From contig NC_088300.1 of assembly GCF_032854445.1 (NCBI RefSeq), positions 76,375,966 to 76,439,965 on the forward strand: a stretch of 64,000 nucleotides of DNA, written 5' to 3'. The notes beneath the pieces are model-generated. The model was not told the origin of the DNA and searched no databases. It saw only the letters and a list, made by a program, of their open reading frames with translations. Position numbers and translations under genes: made by a program. This document shows, piece after piece, positions 1-13,200 of this stretch; the stretch's first letter is position 1, and every line of letters begins with the position of its first letter. Source of the DNA: Liolophura sinensis. Its lineage: Eukaryota > Mollusca > Polyplacophora > Chitonida > Chitonidae.

Positions 1-831
1 TACTCATGGAAAACAGTAGTTTGAGCTCGTGTTGAATCCGCACCTACTCATATACATGTTAACATGCATTATACGTCAAGTCAGAACAGCAAACAACGCA
101 GGGAATTTCCAAACACAAATTTAGCCCTGCTTTGTAATGATTATGAGAAATACCGAAATGACCCAGAACAAACGTTCAACAAATTCCAGCTTTACTGACC
201 ACTTAAATGAACGGCACAGTGAACAAAGCACAAGACTGATGTGTAAGATAAATAACGCGTTACTTGGTCTAAGCTGAATTACCATCTCAAATTGATCACT
301 AATAGTATGCAACGAGGTTTTCGTTATGTGCTGTTCCATTGGTACGTTGGTCTCTAGAAAGCAAAGACCAAACAATGGTACGTGCACCATCATAAATTTA
401 CCTGCATGTGATAATTTTGCTCAACAAATCTTCTGCTACTGGAGACTGCAAAATTGTAAATAGATTCACTGTATAATGATTATTACTGCAGTACACATTG
501 GAAGACGTGTATATATTCAACACAATATTGATACACACCTCTTTGGCACTTCGACAATTCCTTAATACCTTAAAATGCCTTGAAAATAATTATCATATAA
601 ATACAAAACGTGTACCTCTAATACAAGAAAAACTGAGATAACATATATGCTTCATGGAGCCAAATGGCGAGTGTCTTACAGTATCAGAACATGAATAGGC
701 CAACAGCCCACTATGCACCTTTTCATCAGCTGTTCACTTAAACATGTCCTCTGATTGTTCGTCTAGAAACAAGAGCCATTAAAACCATCACGCACAAATA
801 ATCGAGCGCAACTGCATTACTGGAACATGCT
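1..831. other. No gene seen
   Basis: AT-rich DNA lies downstream of the last visible Crypton-domain exon. I find no domain exon, RNA gene or SINE here. If the array of alternative exons continues, the next member is to the left of the window. Confidence 0.5.
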
Positions 832-1280
832 CTAGGTGGGTTTAGATTTCTCTCGACCTTGCTGAAGCTTACGGAGGTAGTGGTATTGCTTACGATAGGC
901 GATTTGGCTGGTTGAAAACTCCAATGAAGTTGTTATAGAGCAGGGATAATTTTGATCTTTAAGGTGCCGGTCGATGCTGTCACGAACACATTTCAAAGAC
1001 TTGGCAAAATATGGGAAGCCATTTTTCTTTTTGACAGTGGTTAAAAACGCAACAAGGTAATCATTCAATTCTCTAGGCGGTATTTCCTCTACAGATCGGG
1101 AGTCGTTGGAATGCTCTCGCAGCCACTGATGGAAGATCGACACAGCACAGCAGGTTTTTCTTATGGTCGAAAAGGGTTTGATTGGTTTTGCGTTCCAAGC
1201 TCTTCTTCTGGTAGACTGATAACTGGATAGAGCGAAACCTGGGCCCGTAGAAAGCCTAGGCCAGTGAATAGGATTGTCAA
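832..1280 (-). CDS. Alternative last exon 5, Crypton-type N-terminal domain
   Basis: The acceptor TTTCTTTTCCTTTATAG leads in phase 1 to GTT GAC AAT. The domain residues are AVSIFHQWL, ELNDYLVAFLTTV, FAKSLKCVRDSIDRHL, and QIAYRKQYHYLRKL. It ends in a basic tail (GREKSKPT) and TAG at 834-832. It is the most diverged member: the usual EYS before AKSLK is PYF here. Confidence 0.7.
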
Positions 1281-4200
1281 CTATAAAGGAAAAGAAAGAG
1301 AAAATTTCTATAGAACACAGACCAACATCACAGTTCCCGAACACTCATGACAGACAACACGAGTCACCGGCTAGAAAATGCATATACGTATAGTCATTGG
1401 ACAGAATATGCCTCCAAAAAGTGTGTATAAAGAATGGAAAGGTTTATATTTGAAGACCCTCGGGTAAAATCTGATTGGTCATTATACAGGGGTACGACTT
1501 GAACATTATTAATGCAACATATTATCCTTACATTTTGAACCATAACTCCTTAGCGTAAGGGTTAACTGTATAATAATGTGCGAACACACGTGTTTCTTCA
1601 CAATCTGAAACTGCACAGTGAGAAATAGAACGATATGTACTTGAAAGTTCCAAAACCTCCCAAAAAGCACAAAGTGATGGCTGCCGCATGCAAACCAGTC
1701 CTGGCGCAAGGACATGACCAGAAAGACACTAAGCTCAATTTAATGTAAGTTTAGCCACTATGACAACATAAATGAACTCCTGTTAAACAGGAAGCTGCAA
1801 ACTACAGCCTTTCTTGCTAACAATACACATACATGTACATGTACATAGGTATTCGAGTAGAACCTACACTGGTGTGTATAAACATACGTGGATTCATTTC
1901 CACAATTTGAACACACTCAAACGAAGATGAAAGTATAAATTGGCTGTAAGTACTATGGCTGAAATCTGTAAACAGGAGTACAATAATCAGGATCTTGTCA
2001 TAGACACTGGCATCACAAAGTCTAATGGAGACACTAACTGTTGCAGAAAGCTATTATTGTGATAATTTCTGGTGTATCAAGGCAAGACGGCTGCATGCGT
2101 CTCAGCTTTTACTGATTGTTACTGGAGGATCTGCATTCTTCATGTCAACTTTTTGGTTTCGAAGGAAGTTGAATTTTATTTTGTAGGCCTGTTGACTAAG
2201 ACTGAACTCTCTGCATGTGGTTATTGAAAATGGGTAGCCAGCTTTCTTCAGATGTCTCTCTAGCCCTTCTCTGAAAGCCTTCAGGGATTTGGCACTATAC
2301 TCCCTCTGGTCCTGTGTGAGGACAGAGCTAAAAAACTTGGCCAAAATTGGATCCAGTTCCTGTGGCTGTATCTGCTGTATTGGGCGGTTGTCATTGAACT
2401 CATTCACCATCCATCTGTGGAAAACCTTCAGAGCTGTGATGGTCATTTTCACAGTGGACAGAGGCACCTCTTGTCCAGCCCCCAGAAAGCAGGCACCAGA
2501 GGAAGCACTGCCTGTGGAAGGTTTTCTTTGCCTTCTGATCCACAAGCCCGCTACAGGAAAAAAGAATTGAACCATGTCACTATATGTATGATGCTAATAA
2601 TGTGACAAATGACTGCTACATAAAGACATGGACATTAGCCAATATATTAGGCCTAAACTTACTGGCTATTAAAACTACAACATACACAGGATACATAGAA
2701 AAAAAACAGTAACAGACAAAATATGGTATATCCTGACATATTTTGGATGTTTCATGCGCTAAAGCGTGAAAATTTACCACCCTCCTATAGTTGTTGTGCT
2801 ACATGAAGCATTGTGACAAGACATCCATGGAAGTATATGTATAAATCTGAGAGGATGGTAAACTATCACAGTAACAATCAGGTGTCTCATTCTCGGCATG
2901 TCATCTTCTTTCATCTGAAGACAAATATCATACTGTTTACACAGACCATTCTGCATGTCCTTATCACACCATTTGTGGTTTCCAGACACACTTGAACATT
3001 CTGATGAAAATTATATCATGCTTGCCATTATATCTTGCATTTAATAATAGCCTTTGAAAGAAAAAGAATACTTTCCAAATCTGCTGACATATATGCCTTG
3101 CATGGGAAATCAAAATGATGGTGCATGTCACTGTGGAACAACAGCAGGCTACCAAAAGAAAGAAGCGATTCGTTCCCACTACATAGCTCTTCAACTACAT
3201 CCTAAAGCTGTTCCACATTGATCCTACAATACTTAGAATTTAAAAAAGAAAAATATTACCAACCAAGTTTCACTTCAGTTTCTTTCTCGTCTGAAATATT
3301 TTGCGCCAAGATGGCCTGTTTTTTTTATTTATTATTTTCTTAATTGATTAGTCAATTATTCCAATGCTTTCACAGGCAAACACTTTGTTGGACTAGACGA
3401 AAAAACCAAACAACATACTTTTTCACATAAACTTGTTGTTGGGCATTCAACATGTTGCTCAGTTTTACATCTTTGGTAGCTCTTTTTTCTTGATACCTGT
3501 TTGAAGCAAGTTTTGGTACTTCTGTTTGTAAGCTAGCTGACATAAGGTAAATTCTTTGCTAGTCGTAATAGAAAGGCGATAACCACAATTTTCCAGATGT
3601 CTTCTCAAGCCCTCTCTGAAGGCCTTCAAAGATTTTGCACTGTAGTCTCTACCATCTTTTGCCAGCACGCTGGTAAAGAAATTTGCCAAAATCCCATCCA
3701 GTTCTTTTGGTTGTATGTCTTCTATTGATCGGGTATCATTACGTTCACATATCATCCATCTGCTGAAGACTTTCAGAGCTGCCCTGGTCATAATAGCTGT
3801 GGACAAGGGTGCCTCTTGAGCTGTCCCCCAGCCTGGGGATTTGGTGTTAAAGGAAACACTCCTTGAACGATCATTTTCTTGCTTTCCCACCAACATGAAC
3901 ACTATTAAAGGGAGAAAAGAAGTGAACCAAGTGACTATAATACTGAACCATAAACTCACTAAAGATTCCACTTCACAGCTAACACTTAGGATATTTGCAG
4001 GTGGAAAGACAACTTGATAGCCCCTCAATATTTATTGGTTGATAAAATTTATTCATATTGTACATGCAGTTGACATTACTGTATAGCAAAATGCATGAAG
4101 ACAGAATATGACGGATACATAAAACATGTTGATGTTGGTCCTATCCTTGTGGATATATACTAGTATGATGCACCATAAATGAAAGACCATTGCAGACTTT

Positions 4201-7200
4201 CTTTTTTCCAAACTTCCCACAAAACTGATGACAGATGCATCAGATGCATGTACATGTATAAACCATCAAACCCTATTACCGATAGTAATTGTACACGGCA
4301 AGATGCTGTCAGTGAGCTTAACAGGAGTTTTTTGCACTATGACCACACTGTACAGATAAATCATGGACAATACACCTGCAATTGTTTCTAAAGCAGCAAT
4401 GTTCCAACTTCATTACAAACCTAAATGTTCAAAAAATAATTGTTCAAAGTACACATTATGTTGGGACCTGGATTCAATATGCGACTTTTCACTATTATGA
4501 TAAACGTTTTCAGCTTGGGTCATGCACACGTTCATGTATTGTCACAATCTTTATTTTGCCATGGATGGACAGTCTCACAGGGGTCATGAATATACATGCA
4601 GGTGGCTTCTGTGATGTTATCACACAAGTTCAAACATTTGGTGATGTGCCAGCATGAGTGACTGTGCATAAAAATAAATTTGAACTGTCTATTTCTAAAT
4701 TGTTGGAAAAATATTATGAGTCAAACCCAAGACTAGCACTGCATCTTTTATACGTGTAAAATGTTACTTTGGTGAAATAAATTAGTCAGATAAAACTCCT
4801 TTAGCACTGTACCAGCAGCCAGATAGTTTAGCTCTATTGTTTCAGGGCTAGATATTAGTTCCTTTGTGCAGGCGTAAGAATTGGAACCTGGTTTTATAGA
4901 CCTGTTGGCTGTTATAAAATTCTGGTGAGGAAATTATTGAGAAGGGGTAGCCTGAATCTTTGAGGTGACGCTCGATGCTTTCTCGAAGTCCTTTCAGTGA
5001 CTTGGCTGAGTACTCTCCACCATCAACCTTTTGACAGGTAGAGAGAAATCTGACCAGGTAGGCATCCAGATCTCTAGGTGATAATGTCTTGACTGGTCGT
5101 TCTTCATCAGCATTTAACAGCAACCATCTTTGAAACAGTCTAACAGAGCTAGCTGTCTTTCTCTGCGTGAGCAGGTTAGCACTGGGTTGGCCAGGACATG
5201 AAAACAGATCCTTGTTTCGTCCAGATACCTCACTAGGCCTTACGTCTAGAAAAAAAAATACAAAAGTGAGTCTGTCGATGGCACTTAGCTGAGAGATGAA
5301 CAGAAACATTCAGTCATGTATCAAAATATCAAAATAAAGCATTACATTCATGTTCATCATGTTGACTGACTGTTTGATGAATCACGACCAAGTCAACCCT
5401 CAAGACTTATGGTCCCTAAGATTATAATGGCGTAACAGCAAAGTATTATGAAATATGCAATAAACATAAATAAAAATACCAAATTTGGATGTGCACTAGA
5501 GCTTGTCTGTAGAAGAAACATGAATTCAAAACTTCATCAATACATAAAGAGCTTTTTTTAGATACCAACTGGATTCTTAACATTCATGCTGAGTAATACT
5601 CAGGGATTCATACAGGTCGACTTTAGACCCCGGTATTCGGTGGTAAAATTCTGTTCAAAACTGAAAATCCGGGTAAAAAAAAAACAAAACAACTCAATTC
5701 TGTTTTTCTGGTACATATACTAGCACTCATTTTTTGGATAAAAACTGAATTGAATTTAAGAAAGTATGTGCTGCTAGAATCCATCTCGAAAATGAAATCA
5801 ATCTGATATGAATTCCCACATTATTTAGGCCAACTAGGCTTGGGTTGACCATCTATGATGTCACCTGCTGAGCTTTACCGGGCGGCCAGGTTGAGTTTGG
5901 CTAGGGTAGTAAATCTATCGTTTTGGTGGTTTTAATTACGTTTCTTTGTGGCCCTCTCCGTAAAATACTGATTAAACAGGTTATGATCTGTATAATTAGG
6001 ACATGTAGCTAAATCTGGACACCGACACTTTAAGCATGCACAAGTTTAGATGATGAGGCAAAGGGGAGCAAAGTTTCATGGAAATAGGTTCAGTGCTGAC
6101 AAAATCTGAAAACGTGGAAAAACACCACTAGGCAAAGTTCTAAATGGGGGTATTTATGAAAATAAGTAACCTGACTGCCATTAAACATAAGCATGCACAA
6201 GTTCAGATGATAGGCAAGACGTGTAGTAAGTTTCAACACTCAGTGCAATAGTCTGGGAGGAGATGCATGGAAAAAAAAACGAATAGAGTGATTCCAGTAT
6301 TCCGCCACCTGTGTACCAGTGCTTGAGGTACTTTTTCAAATAACACCCTTAAAATGTAAATGCCCCTTAACATTGATTAACATTTTCAGTAATTAACACA
6401 CACCTATGGAGTATCTCCCTCATGTCATTGTGCGTCCTACATGTACATATGAGATACATTCCTTAAAATTTACCTCAACATTGAATACTAAGACAGGAAC
6501 TGTCTAATTTGTAATTTGAATTTGGGTTACAATTTATTGCCAAGCATAATAACATGCATTAATGAAAATACTCTTTAAATGTTCTATTTCCGACTGTAAG
6601 AAACTGTTACATGAAGATTAGATAAGTAAAGTACTATTATAGTGGAAGTATTGCTTTCATTTGCTATAATCTGTCCGATTTATGTCATGGGTATGAAATA
6701 ACCTCTTATGTAGTCCACATGGACTTTGTACAGAGAAGTCAAAACTCAGCAAATAGGTTGACAGCAACAGCAAATTTTGAGCTTGTTTTGGTAAAAATAT
6801 AGGAATATTTCAGCAAATGTAGAATACAAAAGGTTCTGGAAAATATAGGAAATATAGGAACGCTCTGGGGCCTGTGAAAAAACAACCATCTACTTTGAAG
6901 CAACCATCTGCTATTAGATGGTTGATATTCTATCTTCATATATAAAACATGAAGTATATATAATGCCAGTCCCATTGTATAGCCCTTTCCCAAAATAATG
7001 AATAATACTCCATTAAACCATATGTTCGTCCCTGTAATTTTATAATGATCACAGATGAAGCTTATGGACATGGATACTTGCACATGCAGATTGTGAAAAC
7101 TCTGGGAATAATACAGCATGACTAGATTAAAGCACACGATACAGTTGGAGAAATGGGGGTTGGGGGAGTGGGGTTGTCAGGCACATGTCAAGAGAAACAC

Positions 7201-10200
7201 CATTAAACTAAACATAATAATGATTTACCATTGTAAGTATAAATAAAATGAATGTTGAAGCTGATAGCCCTGTTTTCACAGAAAGAACTAAATGTTAGTG
7301 TCTTTAATATTCTTTTTAATCTGCAAATCTTCCATTCTTCTCTTGTAAGCTAATTGGCTCTTCAAAAACAGCCGGTCATGGGTAATGGAGAATGGATATC
7401 CACAGGCTTTCAGGTGTCTCTCAAATCCCTCACGAAGGGCCTTCAGTGATTTAGGGGAATACTCTCCACCAAGTTTCTTCTGAACAGTGGAGAAAAACAC
7501 ATCAAGATATTCATCCAGGCGTTCGGCCGGGAGACTTTCAATTTTCAGCATCTCGGTTAAGTGGTAAGTTGTACATATCCATCTCTGGAACATACACACA
7601 GCATGGTTTGTGTTCCTTTGGGTTGACTCTGGGAGATGCAGACCTGAAGATGTTCTCACATATTCCCCATGCACAGGATGGCCAATGGCTGTTCTTTTCA
7701 CTTCCACAGGCTGTCGTCGCACTATTAATTAACAGAAGCAGGACCTAATGTTTGGATTTGGCCTGTTAATTTTGTCATATGAAAATGTAACTAATGGTAC
7801 CCTAATTTCATTCAAACAAAATGAGTCACAATCAAAGATTGTGACTACATGTATAAATGCCCCTCAATTATTATTATACTTTTGATAATTAGACAGCATA
7901 TCATGGTGAGAGTAATTTTAAATTGTATATGTTTGATAGACCAAAAGATATGCACCAACCACAAGAAGTTCACACACTTGATGCAACCTGTCGCTTTCTC
8001 CTCTGATTGTTTTCAAGATAGATCCATTTGCAGATTACAGAAAACTTAGCTGACTCACAGACTCAAAATGATATGCAGATAGACAGATATTAAGCTATCA
8101 CGAAAAATATGCACCAACCACAAGTGTCTTACATACTCTATGCAACCTGTGACTTTTATGATTCACCTCCAATTAGTTATCAGATATCAAAAAATTACAA
8201 AAAAAACCCCAAAACCTTTGTCTGGATAAAACTGTTGTTCAAACTTGATTTGAGAGGCCACACAAGATTTTAGCAAAATCGGACAACATCATTCAGCTGT
8301 TATGCATGGAAATCAATTACCAATCAGTTCCACAATATGAGCCCGCACAAAAACCTTTTTTTTCCTTCAAATTTTTGGAATAGTCAATTCACAGAAAGCA
8401 GAAAACCAATCATAACCAACAAAATAATTGAACTGATTTAAGCACAACCTTGGTCTGAGGTTCCACAAGGTAAAACAGCATGTACAATCAAAACCTGACA
8501 ATAATGAAGGTTCAAGTAGTGACTGCATGAACACAAACCAATTCAAATCAAATGAATGATTATGGCTTAACACCACCCAAGCAATATTTCAGTGATATCA
8601 TGGTGAAATAAACGTCAAAGAAAGTGTTAAAATGCAAAAACTTATGCATGCATCTGGCTGGTTTTCAATCTTAATCTGGGGTTTATATAAAATGAACCTT
8701 CAGACACAATTTTACAAAAGTCTGACAATATTTAGAGCAGTTATTGCACATGAACCAATGACCAATCAGAATAAAAGAAACATGCAAAACTTTGGCATGG
8801 ATCAGACTTTTTTTTGAACTTGATCTGAGGACTAACATACTCAGACTAACCTGTGCATTTCATTATCCTCCTTAACAAGTTCTCTACTACATATTTTTCA
8901 AGATATGTACAAACCTGGCCCTCTGTTCAACAGAAAAAGCAATCTTTTCAGGGGTGGGGGTGGGAATTATTACATTTGAATACAATAGCAATGCAGGAAT
9001 TTATACACGTCGATTTTAGCCCCCGCTATTCGCTGGTAAAATTCAGTTAAAAACTGAAAATTGGGGTAAAAACTTCAATTCTGTGTTTTTCTGGTACAAA
9101 TACTGAAATTTTTTGATAAGAACTACTTGCATGTGTAGTGATGAGTGGTTGACTTCAATCACCAACGCCAACGTGATAAACTGAAGCGGTCATGCGTGTA
9201 TTGGCTGCACTGTATTTCCGCAACCTTTTTGCAAGGAGGTGAGACCCGTTCATTTCAAGTCCCTGGCTGGGGGACTCGCAGACATGGGTATGAAATCTGG
9301 TATGTCATTTTTTGATCACATACATGTAAATGTCAGAACACATTACAGCCAATAAAGTGCCATAATTACGAAAATGTAGGGAAACAACAGATAGTGCAAT
9401 GTGAAGGTCTCACTAAATCTTCATGTAAGGTACCAACTGAAGTAGTTGATACCAGCTACTGTATGTAGCCAAACCTGTACTTCACCTATCTGAGACCAGA
9501 ATTTGCATCCTAATCCACCCAATATGGGACAATGGGTTATGGTGCTGTCACAATGATGAACAGAGCCTGTTCTTGAGCTATCTTACACAGGTTGAAGGAT
9601 TTATTTATTTCATTTATTTGACTAGTGTTTTACATATGTACTCAAGAATATTTCACTTATACGACGGCGGCCAGCATTATGATCGGAGGAAACCGAGAAG
9701 AGCCCGGAGGAAACCCACGACCATCTGCAAGTTGCTGACAGACCTTCCCACATACAGCCAGAGAGGAAGCCTTAAGGATTTATAATAATGATTATGCGCA
9801 TATATGTACATGCATGGTAGTGAAAACTGTACACAACTCATGTACACAGTGACATTCCATGTACTTCACAATCCTGCCTTTTTGAGTTAGAGCAGGTATG
9901 TGTATCATATCCCTTGCTGAAGGCCACGAATTTGCAAAATCTGAATCACAGCCTACATGTAGATATTTACTAAAGTTAATGAAAACCACTTGCTCTTAGA
10001 GATGCATGTATATATTACAGATCTACTACCATGTGCATAAAGACAGGGAAGAAATGCCTACCAAGCATTTCCCTCATAAACATCTACCTAAAGACTTTCA
10101 CCGATAAAATAAGTCCACAAACATTTACATCTGAGATACAGTGTATATACATTGAAATGTATGTCTAATACAGATTCTAAGTTTATTCTCGCTGAAGATA

Positions 10201-13200
10201 ATATTACCAACATAACAAGTGAACAATAAACCTCCTTAACTCAATTCTTGAGCGAGGATGAGAATTTCAACCTGGGAAATATATCAGAAGTACATCAATG
10301 TTGGAGGAGTGAACTAAGGCATGCTGAAATACGCCTCAATTATTCATCAACAGCCTCATGACAGCAAATGTACGTACGTCATTTCACGTAATTTAGATCT
10401 GCCACTCTTCAAGCCACATTGTGTAACTATAGCTTTGCTAAATTATTTTACCATTTCACTTCTATTATGACACAAATTTCAGACTGAATATAGTATACAG
10501 CTCAGTTTATATAAAGCCAGTCCAAGAAGCTGCTAATATACATGTATGTACCTTTACTTGGTATGTGAGCACAGCAACAATTAAAGCACATTCACGCGCA
10601 AATGGCCTACAGGACAACTGGATTATATTTAACTACAGGTAAAAACAGGTGAGAACTGATCATTTCCCACCTGTGGAATAATACTCCTCCACATACACGT
10701 ACATGCATTATTCCCTGGGACCACTTTTAAAAAATGTTGTCTGCAAAAAAGCTAGGAATGGGTACATGTTATGACATTATATTTGTTCAACTGAGGATGG
10801 TCGTGGATTCTCCCTGGATCTGTCCGGTTTCCTCCCACCATAATGCTGGCTGCCGTCATATAAGTAAAATATTTATATGTACGGTGTAAAACACCAATCT
10901 AATAAATAAATAAATAAATATATTTGTTCAACAAACTGCACACTCTGCAAAGCTGTCACAATTCACATGACTGTGTCCATAATGATCATCACAAGTCAAT
11001 GTTGAAGAATGGTGAATTTACCATGGCAAATATATTTACCAAACACAGTGTTCAAAGCTAATTAACAGTATATGTGCTCTAGTTTTCTACAAATGTTATT
11101 AATGTGACAAGCCCCCTGAGCTTTGACATGTTTATGTATGATGGGAATATGTTACATTTTGTACGTTCAGGTAGTGATTCGCATGAGATCTAATAAATTA
11201 TGACATGGCCAGATATATTAACTTTCTGGACGATAAAATATAGTATTTATGTAAATATTTTGTTTCTTACATAGATTCCATGTGCTATTGTGAAGTGTCT
11301 CACCTACTGTTGTCATTCATCTTAAAACCAGTAAAATGCTGCATGTAAAGAATTTTTCTCAACAACTAACCAAGCAGAGCTAGGACATTTACTGTTTACT
11401 TGTATGAACATGCTCAGAATGACTGACAATGGTGGTCGAGAGACAACAACGAAGATTACTGATACGGGTATGCTTGAAGTTGAAGTTATTATACATTATA
11501 CATTCTATGTATGTATACCTCAACCCTTATTATAACTCAATGTTCCTGGTACCAGAATTCTTCTACAATCTTGACCATGTAGCAACACTTTTGGATCAAC
11601 CTTTTATCAAAATGAAGTTTTTGCCATTTGACACTTCTTACTGACTTGACATGTAGATGTTGTCAAAGTACACAAAACACAGGATTGAAACATGAACAAG
11701 AAACTAGAAGAATCAGAATACCAAAGAGCACAAAACATTATGGTCTACCTCTTTACTGTATGTGTTCAATTAACACCCAAATCAGCTTGTTATACAAGTA
11801 CATTACAAAGGGAATAAACAATAGCAATAACAAAGAGATAACTGAGTGTTGGTGAATTACTACAATGCCAGGTTCAACTAATTACAAGACAATGGTCTTC
11901 ACTCCTGCAGTTTGAGAACACAAAGACATATGTATATACTGCTGATGTAAATTTTTCTTCTGACATCTTTGAACCAAGCATACACTCATTAAAATATAAT
12001 GATGTTGAAGACTTTAAACAATATCAAACATCAGAATACAAAAATGAGGTCACAAGCAGAAGGTACACACGTATAAAAACATCCTATTAAAGTTTATATA
12101 AAACTGATCACATACTGTGCAAGTTCTTTCAGCAAACCTGGCCTGTTTTTGACATTTGCAGATAATGATTTTTTTTTCACTCTAGATACTTTTAACATAC
12201 TTAAAATATTCAGCTGATGATCTCAAACATGTGCTGACATACAATTTAAAAAGCTTTTATGAAACAGATTTTCGCCAGTTCTTGCAAAAACTATTATGAC
12301 AGTTACATGTACATTGTGGTAAGATATGCTTTCTGTATGTAACACACTTAATACATATATCTGAATATCTGCTCAACTAACCACTTCCAACAGGAAATGT
12401 AGCCTGTGTTAGTTCTTTGTTAGATGGAACCTAAAACCGTCAGCAAAAATAGGTTCTAGGTCAATAGGTTTTTAAAAATTATTATGGCTATTGAAAAAAC
12501 ATGTGGATTTCAAGAAACTTACAATGAAAAAAGGTCCAGAGATTTTTTTTTATTATTATTATGGCTAGTGAAAAAAATGTGGAGTTTAAGAAACTTAAAA
12601 TAAAAAATTTCTCTTTACCAGAAGCAGGACTGGTGTACTAGGTTGTATTCTATTTCTATTAACTTATGAAATGAAACAGATAATTTTTACCACAATACAT
12701 ACTTCAACATTTTGAGCTTTGAATTTGTTCACAACCTTGTGTATACAGACTTGGTACAACTACAGTTTACATTGATATACCAATATCATGTATTGTGCCA
12801 ACAAGTTTTTGGTGTAAAGTTACACTGACTGGGGAACATTGTTCATATAAAACAAGTTGGTCCACATGGTGAGGGTTCAAGCTCATTATAAGGTATCTGA
12901 GGTACATGTACCTGGTTTAGTTCTGGGATTGCCCTCTAATTTTTCTAGGATATCATCAAAACCACTGAAGTTCAAAAGCAGATGTAGGTTATTACAATTA
13001 CCAATTTGTTACTTCTTATTTGCTCTATAAAGGTTAAAGAGTGAATTACTTTACACGCACGACTGAAATATGCTAATTAGTGAGAAATTGATATGTTGTG
13101 TTATCAGAGTTGGCCAAAACTTGATAAATCATCATTTGTTTTGATTAAATGAAAAATATGTACCAATCCTGGTTTGCACTCAACACTCAATTATCCCTTT

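Noticed and set aside
7288-7722. The Crypton-like exons as five separate intact transposons
   Set aside because: They lack the catalytic tyrosine-recombinase half and have aligned phase-1 acceptors and stops, which fits exons better than mobile copies.
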